Source: Paenibacillus glycanilyticus NBRC 16618 (lineage in GTDB: Bacteria; Bacillota; Bacilli; Paenibacillales; Paenibacillaceae). From it: a stretch of 64,000 nucleotides of DNA. The stretch spans positions 124,001-188,000 of the forward strand of contig NZ_BILY01000008.1 of the NCBI RefSeq assembly GCF_004000805.1, given 5' to 3'. Positions 52,357-61,106 of this stretch are shown here, in pieces. Every line of letters begins with the position of its first letter. Within the stretch, counting starts at the first letter, position 1. The notes beneath the pieces were generated by a model, which was not told where the DNA came from, did no database searches, and saw only the letters and a list, made by a program, of their open reading frames with translations. The position numbers and the translations under genes are program-made.

Positions 52357-53532
52357 ATGAAGAAGACACAGCAGAATGGCAGTCGTGGCAGACCGGACTT
52401 TCTGCTCCTTATTTTAACGCTGCTGCTGGTTGGATTCGGCCTTGTCATGGTGTTCAGCGCAAGCTCGAACATTGCACTTACAAATCCGAAATTCCACAAT
52501 GATGCGTTATATTTTACTAAGCGGCAGCTCATTTGGGCGGTTCTAGGCATCTTTGCCATGCTTTTCCTGATGAATCTCCCTTACCAGATTTTTAAAAAGG
52601 GATTTATCTTCCTATTCATTCCGGTCATAGTCATGCTGATGATTGTACCAACCATTGGCTCGCTGAACGGTGCGAGCAGCTGGTTCCGAATCGGAACCAT
52701 GGGAATCCAGCCGACGGAAATAGCCAAGCTTGCCATGATCCTCTATATAGGGGCTCTGATTACCAAGAAAGGCGAAAAGTTCCGGGACTTTAAAAAAGGC
52801 CTGCTTCCGGTACTAATCATTGTAGGATTTATTTGCTTCCTTATTATGATGCAGCCGGATTTGGGTTCCTGTCTCGTTCTTGCTTCGTGTGCGGGGATAA
52901 TGATCATTGCAGGCGGCGCCAATCTCAAGCAGGTTGCCGTTTCAGGCGGCGTAATCGGTATCTTCGCCATCCTTTTAGCGGCAATCGGCATGGCTACCAA
53001 TCCAGATGGTTGGGCTTACCGGGTTGCCCGGTTTACGGCCTATTCCGATCCGCTGGCGGATCAGCAGGGCTCTGGGTTCCAACTGGTATCCTCCTTGCAG
53101 GCGCTTGGACACGGCGGCTTTACAGGTGCGGGATTCGGGGAAAGCGTGCAGAAGCTGCATTACTTGGACTACCCTTATAATGACTTTATCTTTTCCGTCA
53201 TTGCCGAGGAGCTGGGATTTATCGGTGCAAGCCTGTTCCTCTTGTTTTATTTGCTCTTTCTCTGGCGGGCGCTTATCGTTGCTCTTCGCTGCCCCGATCA
53301 CTACGGAACCATAGTAGGAGTAGGAATCGTTGGTTTGTTCGGCATTCAGGCCTTCGTTAATGTCGGCGGCGTAACCGGCGCGATCCCGCTGACCGGGGTG
53401 ACACTGCCCTTCGTCAGCTACGGGGGATCCTCCCTGCTGGTCTGTCTGATGTGTATCGGAGTGCTTCTCAGCATCTCTCGGGAGGCCAACAAGCAGGACA
53501 AGCCGGAGCGAGCGAAACGTCATCATCACTAA
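52357..53532 (+). CDS. FtsW/RodA/SpoVE family lipid II polymerase
   Basis: A 391-residue SEDS peptidoglycan glycosyltransferase with about ten membrane helices. Conserved segments are GSLNGASSWFRIGTMGIQPTEIAKL (about 97–120), the MQPDLGSC loop (about 165), DFIFSVIAEELGFIG (about 275) and TGVTLPFVSYGGSS (about 345). It follows yugN and lies near ylaN, as ftsW does in B. subtilis, so FtsW (division) is the likeliest identity. SpoVE or RodA cannot be excluded by sequence alone. Confidence 0.92.
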   Translation: MKKTQQNGSRGRPDFLLLILTLLLVGFGLVMVFSASSNIALTNPKFHNDALYFTKRQLIWAVLGIFAMLFLMNLPYQIFKKGFIFLFIPVIVMLMIVPTIGSLNGASSWFRIGTMGIQPTEIAKLAMILYIGALITKKGEKFRDFKKGLLPVLIIVGFICFLIMMQPDLGSCLVLASCAGIMIIAGGANLKQVAVSGGVIGIFAILLAAIGMATNPDGWAYRVARFTAYSDPLADQQGSGFQLVSSLQALGHGGFTGAGFGESVQKLHYLDYPYNDFIFSVIAEELGFIGASLFLLFYLLFLWRALIVALRCPDHYGTIVGVGIVGLFGIQAFVNVGGVTGAIPLTGVTLPFVSYGGSSLLVCLMCIGVLLSISREANKQDKPERAKRHHH

Positions 53533-53536
53533 ACTA

Positions 53537-53578
53537 AAAAAAGGCTGAACCCGTTTAATTAACGGTTCAGCCTTTTTT
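53537..53578. terminator. Bidirectional terminator
   Basis: AAAAAAGGCTGAACC…GGTTCAGCCTTTTTT is a long, nearly perfect stem with A and T runs, between the converging FtsW-type and YqhY-like genes. Confidence 0.92.
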
Positions 53579-53594
53579 ATGTAAGTTCCGCATA

Positions 53595-53978
53595 CTATTT
53601 CAAGCGTTGCTGCGGTTCTTCCGACGTTTCTTCTTCTTTGAAGGCTACGCCTTCTACTTTTACATTAACTTCAACCACATTAAGACCGGTCATATTCTCA
53701 ACCGATTCTCTTACATTCAGCTGCAGCTGTCTGCAGACTTCCTGAATCGGTATGCCGTAATGAACGATAACGCGAAGATCGATTGCCGCTTCCAGCTGAC
53801 CTACTTCGACGGATACACCTTTTTGCACGTTTTTACCGCTAAGGCGCTTCGCCAGTCCTTCGGAGATCCCGCCCGACATTCCGGCAATGCCAGGAGTCTC
53901 AAGCGCAGCGAGTCCTGCAATCGTTGCCACTACATCGTCTGAAATACGGATAATGCCTGTTTGAAGGTCCTCGTTCAT
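53595..53978 (-). CDS. Asp23/Gls24-family protein (YqhY type)
   Basis: A 127-residue alkaline-shock/Gls24 protein. It has the family start GIIRISDDVVATIAGLAALETPGI and the VIVHYGIPIQEVCRQLQLNVRESVE … LNVVEVNVKVEGVAF core. The C-terminal tail is Glu/Gln-rich. Members are linked to envelope stress and lipid metabolism; YqhY acts near acetyl-CoA carboxylase in B. subtilis. It is distinct from the YloU-like gene at 12583 and is monocistronic here. Confidence 0.88.
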   Translation of the reverse strand: MNEDLQTGIIRISDDVVATIAGLAALETPGIAGMSGGISEGLAKRLSGKNVQKGVSVEVGQLEAAIDLRVIVHYGIPIQEVCRQLQLNVRESVENMTGLNVVEVNVKVEGVAFKEEETSEEPQQRLK

Positions 53979-54162
53979 GTTATTCCACTCCTCAATTTGC
54001 CATATACCATCATTGTAATGGATGGCTCAATTTGAAGCAAGGAAGGAAGTAGATCTATATTAGGCCCTATAGCATATTTTTTTGGAAAAGTTTACATGGT
54101 TGCCTTTTTTCGTTATGATTAATAATGTTTTTTAGACTTACATAATTGAAGAGGTGGATTTG

Positions 54163-55221
54163 GTGAGACAGAAACTGTTTTTCGGCGGATTAATTGTCAT
54201 GTTCCTCCTGAGCGCAATCGGGCATTTCGCCCATTGGGACATGACGCTTCAATTTATCATTTCCGCTATCGCCGTCGTGTTTGTGGCGGGCTTTCTCGGC
54301 AAAGCGACGGAAAGTGTTGCGCATTACGCCGGACAAAGGCTTGGCGGGTTTCTAAATGCCACGTTTGGTAACGCGGCAGAGCTGATCATTGCGATCTTCC
54401 TCGTTAAAGAAGGCTTGTTCGATACCGTGAAAGCGAGTATTACCGGTTCCATCATCGGCAACCTGCTGCTCGTCCTTGGACTTAGTCTCCTTGCCGGCGG
54501 CATTAAATTCAAACAGCAATTTTTCAATAATCAATTGGCCGAGCATAACGCAACGCTGATGATTATGGCTGTTATCGGTTTGTTTGTACCGGCTGTCTTT
54601 GTTGGCGCGGAGCATTTCACGCTTAATAAGGACCATTTCCTCAGCATCACGGTTGCCTGCATTCTGATCGTTTCTTACCTGCTGTGGCTTGTGTTCTCGA
54701 TGATTACCCATAAAGACGTTCTCGCGGATAACGTGATGAATGCCGATCATGGCGAGGAGCCGATGTGGTCGAAAGGCGTATCCGTTATTATGCTGGTTGT
54801 AGCGACGGTTATGGTCGCTTTCGTCAGCGAATGGCTCGTGCATACACTCGACAGCTTTACCGAGAAATTTGGCCTGTCCCAGCTGTTTGTCGGTGCGTTC
54901 GTTATCGCAATCATCGGTAATGCAGCCGAACATAGCGCAGCGGTTATGCTGGCACTTAAGAACAAAATCGGCGCAGCAGTCGAAATCGCCATCGGCAGCA
55001 GCTTGCAGATCGCGTTGTTTGTAGCCCCGGTGCTGATTCTGGTTAGTGCGTTTATGGGCAATACAATGGATATTATCTTCACGCCAATCGAATTAACCGC
55101 CATCGGTGTTTCCGTCTTTATAGCGAAGTCCGTTTCCCGAGACGGTACGACCAACTGGTATGAAGGGTTCCTGCTGCTTATGGTTTATGTCATATTGGGC
55201 GTTGCCTTCTATCTAGTTTAA
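54163..55221 (+). CDS. Calcium/proton exchanger (ChaA/CAX)
   Basis: A 352-residue cation antiporter with eleven membrane helices in two inverted halves. Each half carries the GNAAE signature: GNAAELIIAIF (about 70) and GNAAEHSAAVM (about 250). It exports calcium in exchange for protons, like B. subtilis ChaA/YfkE. The start is the GTG at 54163; the in-frame GTG at 54154 lies inside GAGGTG, the ribosome binding site. Confidence 0.93.
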   Translation: MRQKLFFGGLIVMFLLSAIGHFAHWDMTLQFIISAIAVVFVAGFLGKATESVAHYAGQRLGGFLNATFGNAAELIIAIFLVKEGLFDTVKASITGSIIGNLLLVLGLSLLAGGIKFKQQFFNNQLAEHNATLMIMAVIGLFVPAVFVGAEHFTLNKDHFLSITVACILIVSYLLWLVFSMITHKDVLADNVMNADHGEEPMWSKGVSVIMLVVATVMVAFVSEWLVHTLDSFTEKFGLSQLFVGAFVIAIIGNAAEHSAAVMLALKNKIGAAVEIAIGSSLQIALFVAPVLILVSAFMGNTMDIIFTPIELTAIGVSVFIAKSVSRDGTTNWYEGFLLLMVYVILGVAFYLV

Positions 55222-55230
55222 GAAAACAAA

Positions 55231-55263
55231 AAAAGAGTAGGCTCCAAATGGAGTCTACTCTTT
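55231..55263. terminator. Bidirectional terminator between CAX and ylaN
   Basis: AAAGAGTAGGCTCC … GGAGTCTACTCTTT stem with a short loop, flanked by A-rich and T-rich sequence. It overlaps the ylaN stop codon. Confidence 0.88.
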
Positions 55264-55542
55264 ATTATTTAACGCTTCATACAACTGGGCCAAGTTGCGC
55301 TCCAATCGGCTTAACATTTCTTTTCCACTCTGCTCGGCTATCAATCCCGCGCGCACAGCAAAGTCAATCTCCCGCGAGAATCCATACATTTGCGTGTCCA
55401 AAACTTCCTCGTACAGCGGACATTGACGGGTTGTCAAGTTCTCCATCTGAACTTCGATAAGTTTTTCTATTTTACTCGCATCTTCCGTTAGGAGACGAAG
55501 CGCTTTCTCATGCAATTGAACCGTGACTTCCGGTGAAGACAT
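55255..55542 (-). CDS. ylaN: YlaN, iron-responsive Fur partner
   Basis: A 95-residue helical protein closely matching B. subtilis Yla[29 protein letters not shown]. YlaN has been reported to bind iron and to interact with Fur, relieving repression. GGGGGG precedes the ATG. It is near ftsW, as in B. subtilis, though a CAX gene intervenes. Confidence 0.95.
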   Translation of the reverse strand: MSSPEVTVQLHEKALRLLTEDASKIEKLIEVQMENLTTRQCPLYEEVLDTQMYGFSREIDFAVRAGLIAEQSGKEMLSRLERNLAQLYEALNNKE

Positions 55543-55627
55543 CGTTTTCCCCCCTGTGCGTGTACCCGCCGTCGTCTATATCTTTTATATTAGACGAAAA
55601 AGAGCCAATACACAAGGACAAAACAAA

Positions 55628-55662
55628 AAAGCGCTTCTTCTTTTCAGAAGAAGAAACGCTTT
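55628..55662 (-). terminator. Terminator of the HPr-like gene
   Basis: AAAGCG(T)TTCTTCT … AGAAGAAGCGCTTT stem followed by TTTTTTG on the minus strand, 19 bases past the stop at 55681. Confidence 0.85.
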
Positions 55663-55680
55663 GTTTGCGACCATTCCGGT

Positions 55681-55923
55681 CTATTCGCTAATTACCGTTA
55701 CATTCAAGTTATGTTTTGCGAAAATTTCTGCCATTTTTGCTTTCGCTTCTTCCGCATCAGGACCATGAACATGAAGTTCGTAAGCGTGGCCGCCTACCAA
55801 CGTCGTAAACAGTCCAAGAATGCTCTTAACATCGATATATTTGTTGTCGGCTTGCAGAACGATTGAAGAGCGGAATTGGCTAGCCGCTTGAGAAATTTCT
55901 ACGATAGCTGCATTGTTGGACAT
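55681..55923 (-). CDS. HPr-like protein lacking the phosphorylatable histidine
   Basis: An 80-residue protein that aligns with HPr from the first helix on: QAASQF matches QTASKF, and IDVKSILGLFTTLVGGHAYELHVHGPDAEEA matches the segment with regulatory Ser46. The first beta-strand and the GIHARPA loop with His15 are missing. There is no room for them, since an in-frame TAA lies 15 bases before the ATG and GGAGGG in between fits this start. It cannot act in PTS phosphotransfer; like Crh it might be Ser-phosphorylated and act with CcpA. It is an isolated gene. Confidence 0.85.
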   Translation of the reverse strand: MSNNAAIVEISQAASQFRSSIVLQADNKYIDVKSILGLFTTLVGGHAYELHVHGPDAEEAKAKMAEIFAKHNLNVTVISE

Positions 55924-56024
55924 GGGGAATCCCTCCAGTTAATTAGTAAAGCTTTCCTTGACATCATGATAACCCGAAATATAACATCCATCAAGAGAAA
56001 AGTTCAAAAACGCTTCATTTTCAT

Positions 56025-57140
56025 TTATTTCAAATTTTCGGAATTTAGTCCTTCCAGCTCCGGCAGTACGAAAACGCCGTCTTTTCGGATTAATACATCA
56101 TCGAAATAAATTTCTCCACCGCCGTATTCCGGACGTTGAATCAATACTAAATCCCAATGAATGGAAGAACGGTTGCCATTATCGGTCTCCTCATACGCTT
56201 GACCCGGCGTAAAGTGAAGGCTTCCCGCAATCTTTTCGTCAAACAAAATATCGTTCATCGGATGCAAAATATACGGATTAAAGCCGATTGCGAATTCGCC
56301 GATGTAACGCGCGCCTTCGTCGCTGTCCAGAATCTCGTTCAACTTCTTCGTATCATTGCTGGTTGCGTTAACAATCTTGCCATTCTCGAACGTAAACGAG
56401 ATATTCTGGAACGTTGTTCCGGAATAGACGCTTGGCGAATTGTACGTAATTACGCCGTTAACTGAATCCCGGACAGGCGCGGAGAATACTTCGCCGTCAG
56501 GAATATTCCGCTGGCCGGAGCATTTTTTCGCACCGATATCTTTGATGGAGAACGTTAAGTCCGTACCTGGCGAAACGATCCGTACTTTGTCCGTACGGGA
56601 CATCAAGGCCTGAAGAGGATCCTGCGCGCGGTCCATTTTCGCGTAATCCAGGTTGCAAACATCAAAATAGAAATCCTCAAACGCTTCCGTGCTCATGTTA
56701 GCCAGCTGCGCCATCGATGGAGTCGGGTAACGGAGAACAACCCACTTCGTCCGCTTAACGCGCTCCTCCATATGTACGGGATGTGTGTATAATTGCTCGT
56801 ATAGACGCATTTTTTCCTTTGGCACATCAGACAATTCGTTAACGTTCGAGCCCGACCGCACGCCGATATAGCCTTGCATTTGCTCCATGCGCTCAAGGTC
56901 ATGCTTCGCCCAAAGCTCGATTTGCTCCTTGGTTGCATGCGTCAGCATCGTCCGCAGGACAGAGCGGTCACTCAGCTCCACAAACGGTCTTCCGCCACGC
57001 TTTGTTACTTCTTCGATAAGGCATTTGCCCAGCTCCAGCTCAAGGCCAATCAAATCGATCAGTACGTTGTCGCCGGGCTGTACATCAATCGAGTAACCGG
57101 CAAGGTTGGCCGCCAGCTTCTGTAATCTTGCATCACGCAT
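56025..57140 (-). CDS. M29 family aminopeptidase (AmpS/PepS type)
   Basis: A 371-residue cobalt/zinc-dependent aminopeptidase of the thermophilic aminopeptidase family. It has conserved segments NIPDGEVFSAPVRDS (Glu ligand), IGEFAIGFN (about 277), FDEKIAGSLHF with a His ligand, and SIHWDLV (about 330). It is cytoplasmic with broad substrate range. GGAGG precedes the ATG. It is monocistronic. Confidence 0.92.
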   Translation of the reverse strand: MRDARLQKLAANLAGYSIDVQPGDNVLIDLIGLELELGKCLIEEVTKRGGRPFVELSDRSVLRTMLTHATKEQIELWAKHDLERMEQMQGYIGVRSGSNVNELSDVPKEKMRLYEQLYTHPVHMEERVKRTKWVVLRYPTPSMAQLANMSTEAFEDFYFDVCNLDYAKMDRAQDPLQALMSRTDKVRIVSPGTDLTFSIKDIGAKKCSGQRNIPDGEVFSAPVRDSVNGVITYNSPSVYSGTTFQNISFTFENGKIVNATSNDTKKLNEILDSDEGARYIGEFAIGFNPYILHPMNDILFDEKIAGSLHFTPGQAYEETDNGNRSSIHWDLVLIQRPEYGGGEIYFDDVLIRKDGVFVLPELEGLNSENLK

Positions 57141-57216
57141 CTTTATTCAAACCTCCATTACTTATGAGCACTGTTTTGTGAAAAACAGCCTTCGAACATA
57201 TTAGCATGTTGCTTGC

Positions 57217-57915
57217 TTATTGAACAGTTCCTGTTCCGTTAAAGGGACTAAAGGTAACGCTGGTATCGCGTTTTTCCTGTTTGTCTTGTCCGGAGAGCGA
57301 ATAATGAAGAACGGAATGCTCCTCCAGCTTAGTCGGTACAAGACTATTTCTGTCGATCAACACCGTATATTGTGCTTTTACCTGCAGGGATTTCAGCATT
57401 TTGTCCATCTGCTTTCGGGATTCGTTAAATTCTTTCAGCCAGGCTTGTTTATACGGCCCTTCTTCCAGCGGTTCCTTGGCAGCCAGCGCGTTCATCTCAT
57501 CCTGAAGCTGCTCTTTCCAGAGCTTGTTGGCATCCTGATCGTTCAGCTCGATATGCAAGGCAACTTGGTTGGCTGTTGTGGCCGCGTCGACAAAGTCTAC
57601 TTTCTTATGCGCGTTTTTCACTTTGTTCAGAACCTCAATCGGGCTCCACTCCAGATCCTCGCCGTCATCGCCTTGAGCATGCAGCTTGGTATGCTCTTCG
57701 ACATGTCCTTGAAAGGTCCGGGGCGCGTAAGCCCATCCTTCCGCCGAGTAGATGGTTGTCTGGCCGGAGAACGCATACTGATCCTTGCCCGCAAGGCCGG
57801 CAATCGACATGTTAAGCCATTCCTCGGGCGGACGGCTGGAGGTTGAGCATCCGGTCAAGGCTAGTACAAGCGCTGCAAGCAGCGTGCTAATAAACGTATG
57901 TTTTAGGAGCTTCAA
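57217..57915 (-). CDS. Putative lipoprotein
   Basis: A 232-residue exported protein with a lipobox LTGC (Cys23) and then a Ser/Pro-rich start. The rest is charged, with an acidic/helical middle (QDANKLWKEQLQDEMNAL) and a C-terminal strand-rich part (VLIDRNSLVPTKLEEHSVLHYSL). I recognise no family; it has the overall feel of LolA/LppX-like lipoproteins. The start is a TTG at 57915 with AAAGGTG upstream. Role unknown. Confidence 0.75.
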   Translation of the reverse strand: MKLLKHTFISTLLAALVLALTGCSTSSRPPEEWLNMSIAGLAGKDQYAFSGQTTIYSAEGWAYAPRTFQGHVEEHTKLHAQGDDGEDLEWSPIEVLNKVKNAHKKVDFVDAATTANQVALHIELNDQDANKLWKEQLQDEMNALAAKEPLEEGPYKQAWLKEFNESRKQMDKMLKSLQVKAQYTVLIDRNSLVPTKLEEHSVLHYSLSGQDKQEKRDTSVTFSPFNGTGTVQ

Positions 57916-58004
57916 TTAACACAACACCTTTCATTCAATCGTTCCATATAACCTTATCGTCCCCTGAACGGACAGCGCCTTATTCGGATCGTTTCCAAAA
58001 AGAA

Positions 58005-58028
58005 AAGGACACCTCTGGAGGTGTCCTT
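58005..58028 (-). terminator. Terminator of the diguanylate cyclase gene
   Basis: AAGGACACCTC-CA-GAGGTGTCCTT stem followed by TTCTTTTT on the minus strand, nine bases past the stop at 58037. Confidence 0.88.
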
Positions 58029-58036
58029 CGTAACAA

Positions 58037-59989
58037 TTAGTTGGCTTGTCCGATATAAATCCGGTTTCTGCCGTTGTTTTTTGCTTCATAAAGCGCCATA
58101 TCCGCTCTGTAGAATAGGGATTCCACGCTGATTTTCTCGTTCTCAAACGTCCATTCGGAGACACCGCAGGATACCGTCACAACCGGCTGAGTTTCTGCTT
58201 CCACATGGGTTCGGATCCGTTCCGCAATTCTGTAAGCCTGTTCCGAACGGATACCCGGCAAATAAACCGCCAATTCCTCCCCGCCCCATCTTGCGGCAAT
58301 GTCGCCCTGCCGGATCGAGCTGCGGATGATGCTGCTGACCTGTACCAGAATCTGATCGCCAACCTGATGTCCGAACGTATCGTTGATTTGCTTGAAATGG
58401 TCGATATCGACGAGGATCAATGCACCGAGCGGATCTTTCCTCTGACGGCTTTGAATCTGCTCATTGAGATAATGGCGGGCGTGCAGGCCCGTCAAATTAT
58501 CCGTAATCACCATTCTCCGGACTTCGGCATGAAGCGATGCATTCGTAATGGCCAGCCCTATATGAGTCGACATGACCTGCAGAAGCTTGTAATTGTCATA
58601 GGAAAAGAAATTCGCGCTTTTATGGGCAACCATTATAACGCCGACAACTTCCGAATCGACAAGAATCGGCGTAGCAATAAGCGAGCGTGCTCCCGTATTG
58701 TCCATAAGCTTGGAATTGACGACTCTCGTGTGCCAATAATCCGAAATGATAAGCGGCTCTTTCGTCCGATGCACGATGCCGCAGAACCCGTATTCGGGCG
58801 AGAAATGCTCGCTAGACATGGCAGGGATATTGCTCGCCATAACGACAAACTGATTTTTCTCTTTGTTAAGCTGAAGAACGCAGCAATAATCGGCGTCAAA
58901 GACGCTTAGAAGCTCTGATGAAGCAAATTTGAAAATTTCCTTCAGCTTCAGCGATTGGTTCAGCCTCTTCGTAAGCTCGTTAATCAATCTTAATTCATTA
59001 ATAAGAAGGTTCGACTGCTCGTATAGCTTCGCGTTCTCAAACGCTGTGCCGGCCGTATCGGCCAGCAAAACAAAAGCCGGCAGGTCCGCATCATCCCAGC
59101 TGCTCGCGTTAACCGTCAAGCATAAAACGCCGTAAGCAGCCTGCTTGCCCGTCATAGGTACCGCAAGACGTTTAGTCCCATCCCGGTCCTGCTCGGTCAC
59201 AAGCTTGCCTTCCAGAAACGACTTGGCTACCAGGTCATGCGCCGCATTTTTAAATACAAGGGGTTTGACTCGGGAATCCCCGTTGACATGATCCTGCGAT
59301 AAATACAATTGCGCAATCGAATTCGGATATAACTGCTCCAAACTGCTTAGCATTTCGGACAATACCGAAGTGACGTCGAATTGGTCATACAGCCTTTTGG
59401 CCGCCAAAAACAAGGCATCGCGCCTGCTCGCTTCCTTGTCCGTCCGCTTTTGCTGCAATAGCAGATCTTTGATGTAGAGCTGCTCAAACCTTCGGTAAAA
59501 GCATGTCCGGAAATGAAGCGCGCTAAGCTGCGCGATGGACTTGGCCTGAGCTCCGTCAAGAAAATCTGTTACATAAACCAAGACGCAAAAAGGACGACGA
59601 TCCGATCGAGTGAGTACGGGAACGGCCACGGCCTCCAACTTCCGCTCATCTTCTGTCGCAGATTCTGATGATGTCATGGAATCGGCAGCAGCCTGCCGCG
59701 CGGCGGCAATTGCCTCCGCCTGACGATATATCTCCATGGTTCCCGCGGAACCAATCACATTGCTGTTCAAATCTAACAATACGAACTGCCCGCCTACCGG
59801 CATCGCTTGCTCATCGGAATCCTTGCGCCAGCAAGCAAAGCTCTCCTGCAGCAACGGCAGCAAGTACGGTTCATCCGCAGCTTGAATATCTTCATTCTCA
59901 AACCATATTGTTCGCATATCCTCTTCAATCCGATGAGCTGCCGCGGCAGTTTCATCTAACGCCTGTGGATTATTATATAAATCCGCCAT
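58037..59989 (-). CDS. GAF–GAF–GGDEF diguanylate cyclase
   Basis: About 650 residues. An N-terminal region of unclear fold comes first, then two GAF-like sensor domains (roughly 195–320 and 340–475), then a GGDEF domain at the C-terminus. The active site is WGGEEL, so it should make c-di-GMP. The inhibitory I-site RQGD is exactly five residues before it. There are no membrane segments, so it senses a cytosolic signal. The ATG at 59989 is the start used; a GTG at 59998 is also possible. Monocistronic. Confidence 0.88.
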   Translation of the reverse strand: MADLYNNPQALDETAAAAHRIEEDMRTIWFENEDIQAADEPYLLPLLQESFACWRKDSDEQAMPVGGQFVLLDLNSNVIGSAGTMEIYRQAEAIAAARQAAADSMTSSESATEDERKLEAVAVPVLTRSDRRPFCVLVYVTDFLDGAQAKSIAQLSALHFRTCFYRRFEQLYIKDLLLQQKRTDKEASRRDALFLAAKRLYDQFDVTSVLSEMLSSLEQLYPNSIAQLYLSQDHVNGDSRVKPLVFKNAAHDLVAKSFLEGKLVTEQDRDGTKRLAVPMTGKQAAYGVLCLTVNASSWDDADLPAFVLLADTAGTAFENAKLYEQSNLLINELRLINELTKRLNQSLKLKEIFKFASSELLSVFDADYCCVLQLNKEKNQFVVMASNIPAMSSEHFSPEYGFCGIVHRTKEPLIISDYWHTRVVNSKLMDNTGARSLIATPILVDSEVVGVIMVAHKSANFFSYDNYKLLQVMSTHIGLAITNASLHAEVRRMVITDNLTGLHARHYLNEQIQSRQRKDPLGALILVDIDHFKQINDTFGHQVGDQILVQVSSIIRSSIRQGDIAARWGGEELAVYLPGIRSEQAYRIAERIRTHVEAETQPVVTVSCGVSEWTFENEKISVESLFYRADMALYEAKNNGRNRIYIGQAN

Positions 59990-60037
59990 CGGCAACACCC
60001 AGCCCTTCCCTCTATATAAAGGAGACGAGTCTATCAA

Positions 60038-60352
60038 GCTATTATTTCAATTTATAATATACTTTATTTTTGAGAATTTTGCACTACTCAAAATTCCAAC
60101 TTTTAGGTCTTTTGAACCGCGTCCGCTGACGTTGATGGGAAGTGCTGGCGCCTTGACAAAGGCAAGCAATTTCATATATTATCTATAAATGAATGCATGG
60201 GCGTACGGTTTTGTGTCACCCTCAGAAATACGTTCGCTGATATACCAGCGGCTGAACTGTTTATCAGGCTTCGAAGATTTCGAGCATAGAGCGTATTCGG
60301 CGAAACACAACCCCATCCTCAAAAATACAATTTTGAAGGAGTTACACAACTC
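60038..60352. other. Intergenic region with rpsD promoter and leader
   Basis: A strong promoter (TTGACA at 60153, TATTAT at 60177, spacing 18) is followed by about 165 bases of untranslated leader before rpsD. In Bacillota the rpsD leader binds S4 and autoregulates translation or termination. The length fits that, but I did not fold it. A short frame from 60189 runs into rpsD and is not considered a gene. Confidence 0.6.
60153..60182 (+). promoter_or_regulatory. rpsD promoter
   Basis: A perfect TTGACA (60153–60158) and TATTAT (60177–60182) with an 18-base spacer. It is the best consensus promoter in the window and drives a ribosomal protein gene. Confidence 0.75.
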
Positions 60353-60952
60353 ATGTCCCGTTATACAGGTCCTAAATTTAAATTAAGCCGCCGTCTTGGT
60401 ATTTCCTTGAGCGGTACTGGCAAAGAATTGAAACGTCCATTCCCTCCAGGCCAACACGGTCCTAACCAACGCAAAAAGCTTAGCGGTTATGGCGTTCAAT
60501 TGCAAGAAAAACAAAAACTGCGTCACATGTACGGCTTGAACGAGAAGCAATTCCGCAACTTGTTCGACAAAGCGGCTAAACTGAAAGGTATCTCCGGTGA
60601 AAACTTCATGGTCCTTCTCGAAAGCCGCCTGGACAACCTCGTGTTCCGTCTTGGTTTCGCTAACTCCCGTGCAGGCGCACGTCAGTTGGTATCCCACGGT
60701 CACGTAACGGTTAACGGCAAAAAAGTCGACATCGCTTCCTTCACAGTATCGACTGGCGACGTAATCGGTCTGCGCGAGCGCAGCCGTGGTCTGAAATCGA
60801 TCAAAGAAGCGATCGAAGGCCGTCATCACCTGCCGAACTACCTGGAATTCAACGATACAGCTGTTGAAGGCAAATACGTTCGTCTTCCAGAACGCGCTGA
60901 GCTTTCCCAAGAGATCGACGAGAAACAAATCGTCGAGTTCTACAGCCGTTAA
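60353..60952 (+). CDS. rpsD: 30S ribosomal protein S4
   Basis: A 199-residue S4, the early assembly protein that nucleates the 16S 5' domain. It starts [16 protein letters not shown] and has the S4 RNA-binding domain with [22 protein letters not shown] (about 90–115). It is the cysteine-free form of the N-terminal domain. GAAGGAG lies before the ATG. A long leader suggests S4 autoregulation. Confidence 0.98.
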   Translation: MSRYTGPKFKLSRRLGISLSGTGKELKRPFPPGQHGPNQRKKLSGYGVQLQEKQKLRHMYGLNEKQFRNLFDKAAKLKGISGENFMVLLESRLDNLVFRLGFANSRAGARQLVSHGHVTVNGKKVDIASFTVSTGDVIGLRERSRGLKSIKEAIEGRHHLPNYLEFNDTAVEGKYVRLPERAELSQEIDEKQIVEFYSR

Positions 60953-60965
60953 TCGCTTGACTCGG

Positions 60966-61000
60966 AAACCCCGGGAGCTTATGCTCTCCGGGGTTTTTAC
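60966..61000 (+). terminator. rpsD terminator
   Basis: AAACCCCGGGAGC … GCTCTCCGGGGTTT stem followed by TTTTT, starting 13 bases past the rpsD stop. Confidence 0.9.
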
Positions 61001-61106
61001 CGTTTACTTCATAGGTTAAACCTATAAAGAAGATAGATATTATATATTTCACTTATATGGCTAAAGGAGGTAAAACTAAGGTATAACCGATCGGAGGCGA
61101 TGAAAC

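Noticed and set aside
60189..60386. A 65-codon leader gene before rpsD
   Set aside because: It overlaps the rpsD start in another frame, has no ribosome binding site and no recognisable product; the region is better explained as an untranslated leader.
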